A stretch of 54,022 bases of DNA from Acidobacteriota bacterium (GTDB lineage: Bacteria > Acidobacteriota > Blastocatellia > Pyrinomonadales > Pyrinomonadaceae). Position numbers and translations under genes: made by a program. Shown in pieces: positions 1-7,965 of the stretch (positions within the stretch are counted from its first letter, which is position 1; the number at the start of each line of letters is the position of its first letter). Under the pieces are notes generated by a model that ran no database searches, had not been told where the DNA came from, and saw nothing but the letters and a program-made list of their open reading frames with translations. The stretch is from the NCBI GenBank assembly GCA_003222895.1, contig QHXI01000077.1:1-54022 (forward strand). Reading direction: 5' to 3'.

Positions 1-1
1 C

Positions 2-82
2 GCGCCGCCACATGCGGTCGCGATGGAGTTCGATGTGATCGGGGAGAGGCGGAGTAGTCATTGGGTTAAAGAGGGGTCATAA
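2..82 (+). CDS. possible C-terminal end of a gene cut by the window edge
   Basis: An open frame enters from the left edge and stops with TAA at 80-82, giving about 26 residues (begins APPHAVAMEFD, ends WVKEGS). The family is not recognised. The stop lies in a GGGGTCA sequence like the start of the dispersed repeat near 3206, so the last residues may be repeat-derived. The frame is short and could be open by chance. Confidence 0.2.
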   Translation, partial: APPHAVAMEFDVIGERRSSHWVKEGS

Positions 83-159
83 GCATTGCGAATTGTAAAT
101 TGAAAAATGCAAATTGAAAATTTGTTCCATCCGAGATGACAATAAAGGTGGCAGCCCTA

Positions 160-194
160 CTGATTGAGAATCGCAAAATCGGAGGCCGACCCCT
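160..194 (-). repeat. inverted-repeat copy bounding the restriction-modification island (left)
   Basis: This segment (CTGATTGAGAATCGCAAAATC, then GG-AGGCC-GACCCC) is the reverse complement of 3206-3240, with 21 bases identical in a row, then one mismatch and one indel. The two copies bracket the methyltransferase and nuclease genes. A third, forward copy lies at 3449-3475, so this is a dispersed element and not only an island end. Confidence 0.75.
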
Positions 195-209
195 CTCGTC
201 TGTTCCTTA

Positions 210-245
210 AAGATACTTTGAGCAAAAAAGATACTTTGAGCAAAG
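210..245 (+). repeat. two-copy tandem repeat upstream of the methyltransferase
   Basis: The unit AGATACTTTGAGCAAA occurs twice in direct orientation (near 211-226 and 229-244), separated by two bases. It lies about 120 bp upstream of the methyltransferase start. It could be a slippage product or a paired regulator site; nothing in the sequence distinguishes these. Confidence 0.6.
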
Positions 246-284
246 CGTAAGCATGCTGGCGACGATGATAGCGGAGCCATTCCG

Positions 285-316
285 TTGACATAATAGGACC
301 GCCCACATGGTATAGT
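285..316 (+). promoter_or_regulatory. candidate sigma70-type promoter for the methyltransferase gene
   Basis: A perfect TTGACA lies at 285-290. A TATAGT, one mismatch from the -10 consensus, lies at 311-316. The 20-bp spacer is longer than the optimum, so this is tentative. The methyltransferase starts 44 bp downstream. Confidence 0.35.
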
Positions 317-359
317 GGCGGGCGTTTCCGAATATAAAGCCTTGAAGGACTTGAATTGA

Positions 360-1163
360 ATGTCTCGTGCGAAGGCAGTACTGAACGGTCTGAATAATAG
401 GCTCTACGTCGAAGACGCAGCAGCGCATGAGTGGTATCGTTTCGTTCTGTCGTACCCGCCTCACTTGGTCCGTGACTACATTCAAAGATTTGGCCTTAAC
501 AGCTCGCATACTCTTCTCGATCCATTCTGCGGAACCGGGACAACCCTTGTCGAAAGTAAAAAGCTCGGCATCCAGAGCGTCGGCATCGAAGCGAATCCTA
601 TGGCGCACTTTGCCAGCGAGGTTAAGGTTGACTGGAGGCCGTCAGCGGAAGGGTTGATCAAACACGCGAAGAAGGTGGGCGCTGCAGCTTTAACTCAACT
701 ACAAGCCGAAGGTATTCCCGATGACACAGCAGTATTAGTTGATGCCGCCCATAAATATCGCACTCTGCCGTCTGAGAGTTTCAAGCTGCTTCTAACCGAC
801 TCGATCAGTCCACGCCCGTTGCACAAGGTCCTTGTCTTACTTGAAGCGATTAGAGCCCACCACGACGCGCGGTATACCAAGCACGAACTCTTAGCTCTCG
901 CTAAGGCCCTAGTTTTTTCCGTTAGCAATCTTCATTTCGGTCCAGAGGTGGGAGTAAACACTAAAAAGAAGCTTGATGCGGCCGTCGTAGCTACGTGGCA
1001 GGCGAATGTGCTGGCGATGGCTAACGACTTGCGCGAGTTGAAGGTGCACCGTGATGTACTCACGGAGGTACACAATACCGATGCGCGCCTGCTAACCGAC
1101 ATCATCAAACCTCAAAGTATCAGTGCCGGCGAGCGTGTGGATTCATTTGATTCTTGCCAATGA
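360..1163 (+). CDS. DNA methyltransferase, truncated before its catalytic motif
   Basis: The 267-residue protein resembles the N-terminal part of a restriction-modification type DNA methyltransferase. The S-adenosylmethionine motif DPFCGTGTT is at about residues 54-62, followed by GIEANP. The start LNGLNNRLYVED is typical of the family as I know it. Family members continue with a SPPYPNE catalytic motif after the segment ending KPQSIS. Here that point (about residue 256) runs into SAGERVDSFDSCQ and a stop, so no (S/D/N)PPY is present. An alternative frame just before the stop could read WIHLILANE, which may be the old C-terminus left after a deletion. The stop overlaps the next start as ATGA, so translation is probably coupled. 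The enzyme is probably inactive. Confidence 0.7.
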   Translation: MSRAKAVLNGLNNRLYVEDAAAHEWYRFVLSYPPHLVRDYIQRFGLNSSHTLLDPFCGTGTTLVESKKLGIQSVGIEANPMAHFASEVKVDWRPSAEGLIKHAKKVGAAALTQLQAEGIPDDTAVLVDAAHKYRTLPSESFKLLLTDSISPRPLHKVLVLLEAIRAHHDARYTKHELLALAKALVFSVSNLHFGPEVGVNTKKKLDAAVVATWQANVLAMANDLRELKVHRDVLTEVHNTDARLLTDIIKPQSISAGERVDSFDSCQ

Positions 1164-2161
1164 ACGCACCCCTAATCGTTCAAGATTTAGTCGCATTACT
1201 GCAAAGGCGTTATGGCAAAGCTGTGCGTTTCGGTAGAAGCAGGCTTTACCAGTTCGACGCGTCATTCTCCTGCTCAATGAATTATTCGAAGCTTCTTAGC
1301 GGCCATCGATTTTTCTTTGGTGTCTCGGCTGAAGTTGTCGATTCTGATTTCGCATTTCCGCAAACAAAGTTTGGTGATTTCGTTCTACTCGTCTGCGGGG
1401 ACATTGAGCACACGCTCGTTTTACCGCGATCACTCGTAATCGAGATGCTGGCGAAGGTTCCAACGCGACGCATTGATATCTTTAACGATGGTGGCACTTA
1501 TATTCTTCAGACAACCAAGCATCCAAAGCAGAATGTAACGGAGTTTCTAAATGCTTTTCCGAAGCAAAGAACGCCGAAAGAATTAGCAATACCTGAAGAC
1601 GATTCGGTAGCCACACCGGATCGGGTTCACGTCAAGATGCAATGGGCACTGATTCAGTTAGGTCGAGCCGAAGGCTGCTCAGTGTGGGTTCCACCGAACG
1701 ACAGAAATCTTTCTTACAAGCGAGAGGCGCTCGCATCGAGCACGCTCGATAAATTGCCGAACTTCGGCTTCGATGAAAACACGAGACGCATTGTTCAGAA
1801 CATCGACGTTTTGTGGCTAACGCGAAACATAATTCGAAAAGCCTTCGAAGTTGAATCCACAACATCGATCTACAGCGGACTGCTTAGACTCAATGATTTG
1901 GTGCTCGCACAACCCAACAATCAAATCGATCTCTATGTCGTAGCTAGCAGGAAGAGGAGAGAGCGTGTACAGAATCAACTGATACGCCCATCATTTCAGC
2001 AGCTAATTGCACAATGCAGGTTTGTTGACTTTGAGTCTATTGAGGGTCAACTAGAACGTCTTAAAGCAGTGCAAACAGGCAAGGGAGTCCGCGTTAGTGG
2101 TCTAATCGAAGGCGAACAGTTTTCCCTTCCTGATCATTACGTTTATCCCGCTGGCGTTTGA
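1160..2161 (+). CDS. restriction-endonuclease-like protein partnered with the methyltransferase
   Basis: The ATG at 1160 overlaps the methyltransferase stop (ATGA), which favours it over the TTG at 1154. The product has 333 residues. Its C-terminal third carries VDVLWL-type and FEVE motifs (IDVLWLTRN ... AFEVESTTSIYSGLLRLNDL). This D...ExE layout resembles a PD-(D/E)XK nuclease core and is seen in nuclease-like proteins encoded beside methyltransferases. The N-terminal half is not recognised. The frame is intact, unlike its neighbours on both sides. Function as the restriction subunit is inferred from motif and position. The island looks visibly more AT-rich than later genes, consistent with transfer. 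Confidence 0.6.
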   Translation: MNAPLIVQDLVALLQRRYGKAVRFGRSRLYQFDASFSCSMNYSKLLSGHRFFFGVSAEVVDSDFAFPQTKFGDFVLLVCGDIEHTLVLPRSLVIEMLAKVPTRRIDIFNDGGTYILQTTKHPKQNVTEFLNAFPKQRTPKELAIPEDDSVATPDRVHVKMQWALIQLGRAEGCSVWVPPNDRNLSYKREALASSTLDKLPNFGFDENTRRIVQNIDVLWLTRNIIRKAFEVESTTSIYSGLLRLNDLVLAQPNNQIDLYVVASRKRRERVQNQLIRPSFQQLIAQCRFVDFESIEGQLERLKAVQTGKGVRVSGLIEGEQFSLPDHYVYPAGV

Positions 2162-2188
2162 CGCACTTGAATCGAAGTTCAGCCTGGA

Positions 2189-3190
2189 ATGAATGAAGTC
2201 GACTTCGAACGAGGATATCGTTAAGTTCGGCAAGAAGCTACGAATTGATTTGCCCAAGAATCTCGGCGACTTGATTTACAGCTTTCGTTATCGCGCGGCT
2301 TTTCCTAAAAGCATTCAATCCAAGGCTCCGAACGGACAACGATCGTTGGGATCCCGCAACTGGCACTGTTTCTAATCCCATCGTAACGAACGATGAAGTT
2401 GTTGATGCGATACGAGAGTGGAACGCTGCACATCCGAACGAACGTCAATCGAGCACAAAGAATCCATACAATTTCTTTAAGGACATCATTCGAAAGGAAG
2501 AAGGGGCGAATAGACGCTGGCCTGAGAGTATTCGGCAACGCAATTATACAGCGCGCCAGATCACGGGTGGCAACGCCAACCTTAAGTTTATTCCTCTTGA
2601 GCCGGGACAACCGGCGTTTAGGAGTGTGGTTCCGCCGCTGGACCCTTCCACTGAAACACATGAAATTGAAAGTGTCAGTTTGCCGTTGACCTCCCGCTTG
2701 TTGGGTCGCGGCGATGAGCCATGGTTGATACAAGTGTTAGTGCGCCTACATGTGATCGAAACTCATATGTCCCTGTATTCGGCAAGGAGCATTTTGCAGA
2801 TCGATCACCTCCAAATGAGTGTCAAGCTACATGGCTCCGGACGCACTCTTCCTAGCAATTGAAGGTCTAACTAAGGAGGATAGTCGGGAGGTGATTGTAA
2901 CTTGTGAGGCGAAGAGCGTAGACGAGGACATCAGTGATGATCAAGTATTAAGGCAAATTCGGGCAGTCTTTGATTCTCCCATCATCACGCAAGAGATTGT
3001 CATTCCTATAGTGGTCAAAGCAGTTAGGCCATCGCTGGTTCGAGTAATTGAATTCGAAGCGATTCGACGAAAGGACGCCGCATCAACGGAACTACTTGCT
3101 GTGGCGAGCGACGCACTCTACGAATTCATTCCGCGGGTACCGGGCATTGGTGAAAAGAAAAAGAGAAAGCCGCGCAAATCGTCTCGATGA
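2189..3190 (+). pseudogene. second restriction-endonuclease-like gene, broken by frameshifts
   Basis: The coding signal continues through three reading frames without being recoverable as one protein. The N-terminal part (LPKNLGDLIYSFRYRA, frame of 2193) ends near 2335. The middle (from about 2332 to 2830: NPIVTNDEVVDAIREW, PYNFFKDIIRK, DEPWLIQVLVRLHVIETH, IDHLQMSVKL) is in the next frame. The C-terminal part (APDALFLAIEG, VTCEAKS, ending VPGIGE) is in a third frame from about 2830 to 3190. A further shift near 2222 could join MNEVDFERGY to KFGKKL. DALFL with CEAK matches a PD-(D/E)XK nuclease layout. The order fits a family of endonucleases I recall beside such methyltransferases. There are no long homopolymers at the junctions, so simple sequencing slips are not the obvious cause. 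Confidence 0.6.
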
Positions 3191-3205
3191 ATCACTTCAC
3201 AATTG

Positions 3206-3240
3206 GGGGTCAGGCCTTCGATTTTGCGATTCTCAATCAG
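3206..3240 (+). repeat. inverted-repeat copy bounding the restriction-modification island (right)
   Basis: GGGGTCAGGCCTTCGATTTT followed by GCGATTCTCAATCAG starts 16 bp after the end of the broken nuclease gene. It is the inverted partner of 160-194. Confidence 0.75.
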
Positions 3241-3448
3241 CGGCCAATTATTCGTAAAGTCTCACGGCCACGTTGGACGCGAGTTCAAACTTCGGCCCTT
3301 CTCGGCTGGTTCAATCTTGACGTTTCGGAATAGAATCGAGCCGCCGGCTTCCATGACCTCGGCACTGGGGGAACTGGCTTTTAACCACAGGGGATACAGA
3401 GGAAGAAGTGGGCAAAAGGCAGTAGGCAGTAAGCAGAGGGAAAATCGA

Positions 3449-3475
3449 GGGTCAGGCCTTCGATTCTGCGATTGC
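3449..3475 (+). repeat. third copy of the GGGTCAGGCCTTCGATT repeat
   Basis: GGGTCAGGCCTTCGATTCTG followed by CGATTG repeats the core of 3206-3240 in the same orientation. It shows that the element is dispersed and can occur several times in one spacer. Confidence 0.65.
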
Positions 3476-3533
3476 GAGTGCGCGCAGCGAACGCAGGCAT
3501 CACATGTTCCTAACCCGCGGAGCGGGCGACCGA

Positions 3534-3637
3534 TTTGGAGTGCGCCGGCAGAGTGAAACATCGACGGCGCTTTGGATTGCATGATCAAAAAACTCATCCA
3601 AAGCGGTGTCGCGCCGAGCTTGCCGCCGCACTCCAAA
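3534..3637. mobile_element. transposase-free pair of inverted REP sequences (REPIN-like)
   Basis: The left unit 3534-3578 begins TTTGGAGTGCGCCGGCAGAG and ends GACGGCGCTTTGGATT. The right unit 3596-3637 begins ATCCAAAGCGGTGTCGCGCC and ends GCCGCACTCCAAA, and is its imperfect reverse complement. The same unit flanks the RAYT gene at 52182-52748. Two inverted REPs with a short spacer and no gene is the layout called a REPIN, a non-autonomous product of REP-associated tyrosine transposases. Confidence 0.75.
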
Positions 3638-3684
3638 AACAACCTATCGCCCGCCTCCGCGGGCTCGGTATTATTGGCTCTAAT

Positions 3685-3735
3685 CCTGGGGCTTGCGCCC
3701 CAGGCTTTATGCTGACGCGCGCTGCGCGCGCTGAC
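3685..3735. repeat. dispersed repeat C: CCTGGGGC-N-GCCCCAGG hairpin
   Basis: CCTGGGGCTTGCGCCCCAGG (3685-3704) is a strong hairpin, followed by GCTTTATGCTGACGCGCG. Related copies are at 27153-27220, 49108-49148 and 49404-49450. The 690-bp spacer 3191-3880 otherwise holds only repeats and low-complexity runs such as AGGCAGTAGGCAGTAAGCAG; no gene was seen. Confidence 0.7.
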
Positions 3736-3880
3736 CTCCGTCGGATCAAGACGCAAGCTGCGCTGACGTCGTCGCTATCCCGACTAGTCGGGACCCTCAC
3801 CCAACCTCTCCCAAAGGGCGAGGAGAAGACAGCTCCGGGTGCTAACACGCCACGACCAGTCACGTTTCACGAGGTGCAAT

Positions 3881-4906
3881 ATGAGGTTTAGATATCTTCT
3901 ACGATCAGCAGCGCTCCTGGCGCTCGTTCCTTCACTCTTTGCCTGTGTTGCGGCACAAGATGTTCGCGACGCGACCGCTTCGGCAACAACCGCCACAGGC
4001 ACAACAGAGATGCAGTACTATCTATTATTCCGCCGGCTGGTCAATCCCGCTCCGATTCAGAATCGACCATCATCAGACTCGCAGGACCAGAGTAATCAGC
4101 CGGGCAGGCCGCGTCCTGACTTTCGTGAGATTTTTCATCGCAGTGCGGATTTGACGGATGCCGAAGGCCGCGTGCTCGATCAAATTGCAGAAGACTGCAT
4201 CAGTAAGACCGACAAACTGGACAGACAGGCACACGAGATTATTGCCTCCAGGTACGCGGAGGTGAGGGCAGGCAAAGTACCGCCGGATGCGCCACCGCCG
4301 AGCGAGCTGTCTGACCTGCAGAATCAACGTGATGAGGTGATTCGGAATGCAATCGAACAGTTGCGCGCCCAGTTTGGAGAAGCGGAATTCAAACGGCTGA
4401 ATGATTCTTTTACGCAACACTCAGGCACAAGCCGGGTCAGGTTACCACCGCCGAGTAAGAAGCCGCTGCCGCTCGACGTGAAGATCGCCTTATTGGATCG
4501 CAGCGACGATCCTGCGCCAGCCAGATTCGCCGCGAAGGAAAAGTTCAGGGTCGAGGTATCAATGCTGAATAACTCGACGCAAATGATCTCGATAAAGCTG
4601 TCTGAGTTATATCAGTGGTTGCGGCTGTATACACCCGGGCAACCGGAGGCAATCGGCCGCGTGTCGCCCAGATTCTTATTTGAAAAGGCGACCGCCGAGG
4701 CGCGCGCGGATGAAACGCTGATTGATCTTCCGCCCAACCAGCTTCACGTTGTTACCCAAATCAATTTTGGACCGGGAGCAGTTTCGTTGCCGCCCGGTCA
4801 ATATCAACTCACAATACATCCGCGAGTCGTACTCGATCGGCCTCCGAACAGCGATTTCCTGCAACTGGGCCTGACGCCGGCTTTCGCGTTCGAAATAATG
4901 CCGTAG
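3881..4906 (+). CDS. predicted lipoprotein of unknown function
   Basis: Start ATG 3881 follows a GAGGTG ribosome site and gives 341 residues, preferred over the upstream frame extension to 3839. The N-terminus is a signal sequence (MRFRYLLRSAALLALVPSL) ending in a lipobox-like LFAC, so export and lipidation at about Cys20 is likely. A Pro/Gln-rich linker follows (about 55-80), then a charged helical region and a C-terminal half of short beta-rich segments (about 200-341). No family is recognised. It stands alone between repeat-rich spacers. Confidence 0.7.
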   Translation: MRFRYLLRSAALLALVPSLFACVAAQDVRDATASATTATGTTEMQYYLLFRRLVNPAPIQNRPSSDSQDQSNQPGRPRPDFREIFHRSADLTDAEGRVLDQIAEDCISKTDKLDRQAHEIIASRYAEVRAGKVPPDAPPPSELSDLQNQRDEVIRNAIEQLRAQFGEAEFKRLNDSFTQHSGTSRVRLPPPSKKPLPLDVKIALLDRSDDPAPARFAAKEKFRVEVSMLNNSTQMISIKLSELYQWLRLYTPGQPEAIGRVSPRFLFEKATAEARADETLIDLPPNQLHVVTQINFGPGAVSLPPGQYQLTIHPRVVLDRPPNSDFLQLGLTPAFAFEIMP

Positions 4907-5004
4907 CTGCATTCCGCCTACAGTTCGCACCCACGCGTTGTTTCGAAAAGCGGGAGCGGGACAACAAAAATGAAGTGAAGAGTCACAACAAAGGAGCTAA
5001 CAAA

Positions 5005-5142
5005 ATGGCAAGACCTTCGAAATTCGCGCACGTCGTCTATAGCACACGACGCTTTGAGCGCAGTGGTGTGCCGGAGCAACAACTCCTGGTAATGCCTGAA
5101 GGTTCGGCGTCCGCAATCCCGCGCGAGCACGGTATGTCTTGA
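5005..5142 (+). pseudogene. stub of a VOC-family (extradiol dioxygenase-like) gene
   Basis: A good ribosome site (AAAGGAG) precedes ATG 5005. The first 18 residues (MARPSKFAHVVYSTRRFE) match the start of VOC-family ring-cleavage dioxygenase-like proteins as I know them. After FE the frame changes to unrelated sequence (RSGVPEQQLLVMPEGS...) and stops at 5142, so only 45 codons remain. The rest of the family (normally over 130 residues) is absent from the spacer. This is a 5' remnant left by a deletion. No other gene lies in 4907-5208. Confidence 0.55.
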
Positions 5143-5208
5143 CTCTTCAGCGAAATTGAATCACGACTCTGAATCACCCGTACGCATTCATGATGTCAGG
5201 TGAAAAAG

Positions 5209-6135
5209 ATGAGATTTGAATTCTACAGCGATGCGATTGCGGACGTACCGAAACTTTCCGTTGACGGCACGGTCGATAACGCCATCCACTTTTCGCACTG
5301 GAATGGGAATAAAACTCCGGCGCAGGTGAAGGCTGACACGTCCACCGAAATTGTGTTGTCTGTGTGGACCATGCTAAACGGTGAACACGCTTTGGCGTTG
5401 CGCGACGAACTTATCGCCGCGGCCGAAGCTGGAGACTTTTCAGAATTCAGTTCCGTCGACGGCGTGCGCGCGAGCATTGTGATTCAGGGTTCAGATTCGC
5501 CGATTGATAAGTCGGGATCGCCGCTGGCGCAGCAGCTTGCTGGAAAAGATTTCAACGACGAGTCGCGAAACTATGATCTTGTGTTGCCGCACGTTGAACG
5601 GGTTCTGACGCGCACCGATGAATTCGAACCGCTGTGGCGAGACTCGTGGGCGCGGGTCGAACGCGCGCTCGACAGTTTTGCGAAAGGTGCATCCCATATT
5701 GAAGTGTTCGAAGACGCAAAGTTGTCTCTGGTCACGCTGGCGCCGGAAGTCTTCGGCCCATCCGGTTTTGATCCGGCGCAACATGCTGCTCCGTTCGCCG
5801 CGATCTCGCATCACGCGCTCGGCGAACTTTTTCTGATCGCCACGCCCCTCAACCAGGGCTGGTCGTATCGTCTCGACTATCCGTACTACTCGTGGGCCGA
5901 AACGATTGTGCGTCCCCGGATTGCGCGAAGGGATCTTACTGCCTTGATGTCACGGCTGAACGAACTGGAAACGAATGACGCCGGAACGTGGCGGATGGAT
6001 TCATCAGAGCTAGCTTCCGCGGCAAAGTTCTCGGACGAGAATGGAAAGTTAGCCGTGGCAAGCCTTCCGCCGGACGTGGTTGCATCACAGGTGCGAAACG
6101 GTCTCGTCGAATCAACGGCAGCCACATCGCGATGA
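5209..6135 (+). CDS. DUF6687-like conserved protein
   Basis: The product has about 308 residues. ATG 5209 is preferred over the in-frame GTG at 5200 because AGGTGA, which contains that GTG, is well placed as its ribosome site. It opens MRFEFYSDAIADVPKLSVDG, then has a conserved-looking HWNGNKTP and DTSTEIVLSVW. There is no signal peptide or membrane segment, so it should be cytosolic. The resemblance to DUF6687 is from memory. The activity is unknown. Repeat A begins two bases after the stop codon. Confidence 0.6.
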   Translation: MRFEFYSDAIADVPKLSVDGTVDNAIHFSHWNGNKTPAQVKADTSTEIVLSVWTMLNGEHALALRDELIAAAEAGDFSEFSSVDGVRASIVIQGSDSPIDKSGSPLAQQLAGKDFNDESRNYDLVLPHVERVLTRTDEFEPLWRDSWARVERALDSFAKGASHIEVFEDAKLSLVTLAPEVFGPSGFDPAQHAAPFAAISHHALGELFLIATPLNQGWSYRLDYPYYSWAETIVRPRIARRDLTALMSRLNELETNDAGTWRMDSSELASAAKFSDENGKLAVASLPPDVVASQVRNGLVESTAATSR

Positions 6136-6136
6136 A

Positions 6137-6234
6137 GTCAGTACCATTCGCGTGAGCGAATGGATCCAAGGCTCAACTCTAAACTTGTTATTAGTCGAAT
6201 CTTTAACCCATCCGCTGACGCGGCTGGTACTGAC
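6137..6234. repeat. dispersed repeat A, inverted pair
   Basis: GTCAGTACCATTCGCGTGAG continues to CGAATGG (6137-6163) and is mirrored by CCATCCGCTGACGCGGCTGG...TACTGAC (6208-6234). Each arm also contains its own small palindrome (ATTCGCGTGAGCGAAT). The pair fills the spacer between the DUF6687-like and DUF72 genes. Other copies are at 14323, 15435 and 18986. Confidence 0.75.
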
Positions 6235-6244
6235 TTTATTTAAC

Positions 6245-7141
6245 ATGCGCGCGCATCGGGACATCTTCGTTGGACCAGCCGGTTGGTCTTATGCTGATTG
6301 GCGCGGCCGCGTGTATCCCGAAGGCGCCGGAACAAAGTTCGACACCCTCGCACTCGTCGCCAAATACTTCGATACTGTCGAAATTAACAGCAGCTTTTAC
6401 TATCCGCCAAGACCGGAAACAGCTCGAGCATGGTTGGATAGGATCGCGCACAATCAAAACTTCATTTTTACCGCTAAGCTGCATAAAGTCTTCACGCACC
6501 GGCGCGATAGGTTGGCCCAAGATGACGAAACAGCTTTTCGTAAGGGAATCGATCCGCTGCGCGACGCGGGGAAATTCGGCGCACTGCTGATTCAGTTTCC
6601 CTGGTCATTCAAGAACGATCTCGATGAACGAAATTATCTGAATCAACTTGTCGAACGGTTCAAAGATTATCCACTGGTAGTCGAGTTGCGACACGAATCC
6701 TGGAGCAATCCGCGAATTCTGCAGACGTTGGAAGATCTCGGCGTTGGTTTGTGCGACATCGATCAGCCGCTCTTCTCAAATTCAATCAAGCCTTCAGCGG
6801 AAGTCACATCGTCGATTGGCTACATTCGCCTGCACGGCCGCAATTATCAGAACTGGTTTCGCGAAGAAGCGAACGTCGTCGAACGCTACGACTATCTTTA
6901 TTCGCGAGATGAACTCGATCCTTGGATCAATCGAATCAAAGAGGTTTCGGATAAGGCGAAGCAGACATTTGTGATCGCCAACAATCACGCGCGTGGGCAG
7001 AGTTTGGTGAATGCGTTTGAAATTCTGGCGGAGTTGGAAGAAGAGCGCGTGCCGGGACCAGCAAAGTTGATTGAATCGTATCCGCGATTGGGTGAATCGG
7101 TTGAACCGGATGACGAGTCGGCGCAAGGGGAGTTGTTCTAG
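6245..7141 (+). CDS. DUF72 family protein (YecE-like TIM barrel)
   Basis: ATG 6245 gives 298 residues, the usual size of the family. The frame upstream of it is repeat A and is excluded. Family signatures are visible: GPAGWSYADWRGRVYP at the N-terminus, VEINSSFYYPPRPE at about 48-61, ALLIQFPWSF, VVELRHESW, and GYIRLHGRN followed by a late IANNHARGQSLVNA. DUF72 proteins adopt a TIM-barrel fold, but their reaction is not firmly established. No signal peptide is present. The gene stands alone, with a hairpin just past its stop. Confidence 0.85.
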   Translation: MRAHRDIFVGPAGWSYADWRGRVYPEGAGTKFDTLALVAKYFDTVEINSSFYYPPRPETARAWLDRIAHNQNFIFTAKLHKVFTHRRDRLAQDDETAFRKGIDPLRDAGKFGALLIQFPWSFKNDLDERNYLNQLVERFKDYPLVVELRHESWSNPRILQTLEDLGVGLCDIDQPLFSNSIKPSAEVTSSIGYIRLHGRNYQNWFREEANVVERYDYLYSRDELDPWINRIKEVSDKAKQTFVIANNHARGQSLVNAFEILAELEEERVPGPAKLIESYPRLGESVEPDDESAQGELF

Positions 7142-7145
7142 TCTT

Positions 7146-7194
7146 CTCTGTGTCCTCTGTGATTAAGATTAATTCCACCACAGAGGACACAGAG
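7146..7194. terminator. 16-bp perfect hairpin after the DUF72 gene
   Basis: CTCTGTGTCCTCTGTG (7146-7161) is exactly complementary to CACAGAGGACACAGAG (7179-7194), with a 17-base loop. It starts five bases past the DUF72 stop. There is no T-run, so it may be a repeat and not an intrinsic terminator. A degenerate relative is near 50803-50850. Confidence 0.5.
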
Positions 7195-7283
7195 GACAGC
7201 CAGACTATCTCGCCAACGCAAACAGCGGTTCAAGGTCGCCATTTCCATACTGCGCGCAGTCTTACGAGCCGGAGTGGCCACCG

Positions 7284-7888
7284 TCACTTTGGTGTCACCT
7301 TAACGATTACCGGGGCGGTGCTGCCCGAGTTTCCATTTAATTCCGTGGCCACAATCCTGATTTCATAGTCCCCAGAACTCGGAAAAGTATACGGCGTCGC
7401 AAATATGCTGGGGGTGCCCGTGTAGCTCAAAGTTAGAGTCTGGCCTTCTGCCCCATTGCTGATGATAGCCTGCACGTTAAAATCGGCGGCGGGCCAGAAC
7501 AGGTTATCGATCAGACAACCACACATCATGCGCACCTGGGCGGTGATGGTCGTGGATGTTCCCTCAATTATTGAGGCTCCGGTAGCCGGCTCGGTCAATT
7601 CCGTCAATAGACCCGGTATCACCATAACTACGGCCATCGCTCCGGTCAGTGGCACCTCGGGTATTACCAGACGATGGGCTGAGACCGAAATTCGAGAGTC
7701 TTCCACCGAGGTCGCCACGAAAGTTAGTACGGTGGGTTCGACCAAAGGAATTTCAGCGGTGAACTCCGTCGCCTGATCGGCGCGTACCGGGTAACCCCAG
7801 GGATACGGCTGGCTCATGCCACGTGCTCGCCGACGAACTTACCTCCGAAGGCCAGGGCTCTGACAGATATTTTGGTTGTGGCGGTCAT
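7284..7888 (-). pseudogene. conserved protein of unknown function, apparently split by an internal deletion
   Basis: The strongest start is ATG 7888 with a ribosome site (CCAGGAG). It reads MTATTKISVRALAFGGKFVG and stops at 7814 after 24 codons. A second frame starts at 7817, overlapping as ATGA, and runs to 7284 (177 residues). The larger piece has a beta-rich, Ig-like composition and a distinctive MMCGC motif (about residues 96-100), ending with GDYEIRIVATELNGN. I recall a bacterial family that starts like the short piece and continues into the long one, so a deletion with a frameshift is likely. Translational coupling of two real ORFs is the alternative. Confidence 0.5.
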
Positions 7889-7965
7889 GTGAACTCCTGG
7901 GTGTTTATTTCATGCATCGATGAATGGATTATTAGTTTTGGTGTGAAGAACCCGTCTTCACAGTG

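Noticed and set aside
207-608. 133-codon minus-strand frame at the left of the island
   Set aside because: It overlaps the methyltransferase start and ends in a duplicated CSKYLF tail produced by the tandem repeat at 210-245.
3203-3891. several 60-160 codon frames in the spacer before the lipoprotein
   Set aside because: They are made of dispersed repeats and a REP pair, have no ribosome sites and share no family with known proteins.
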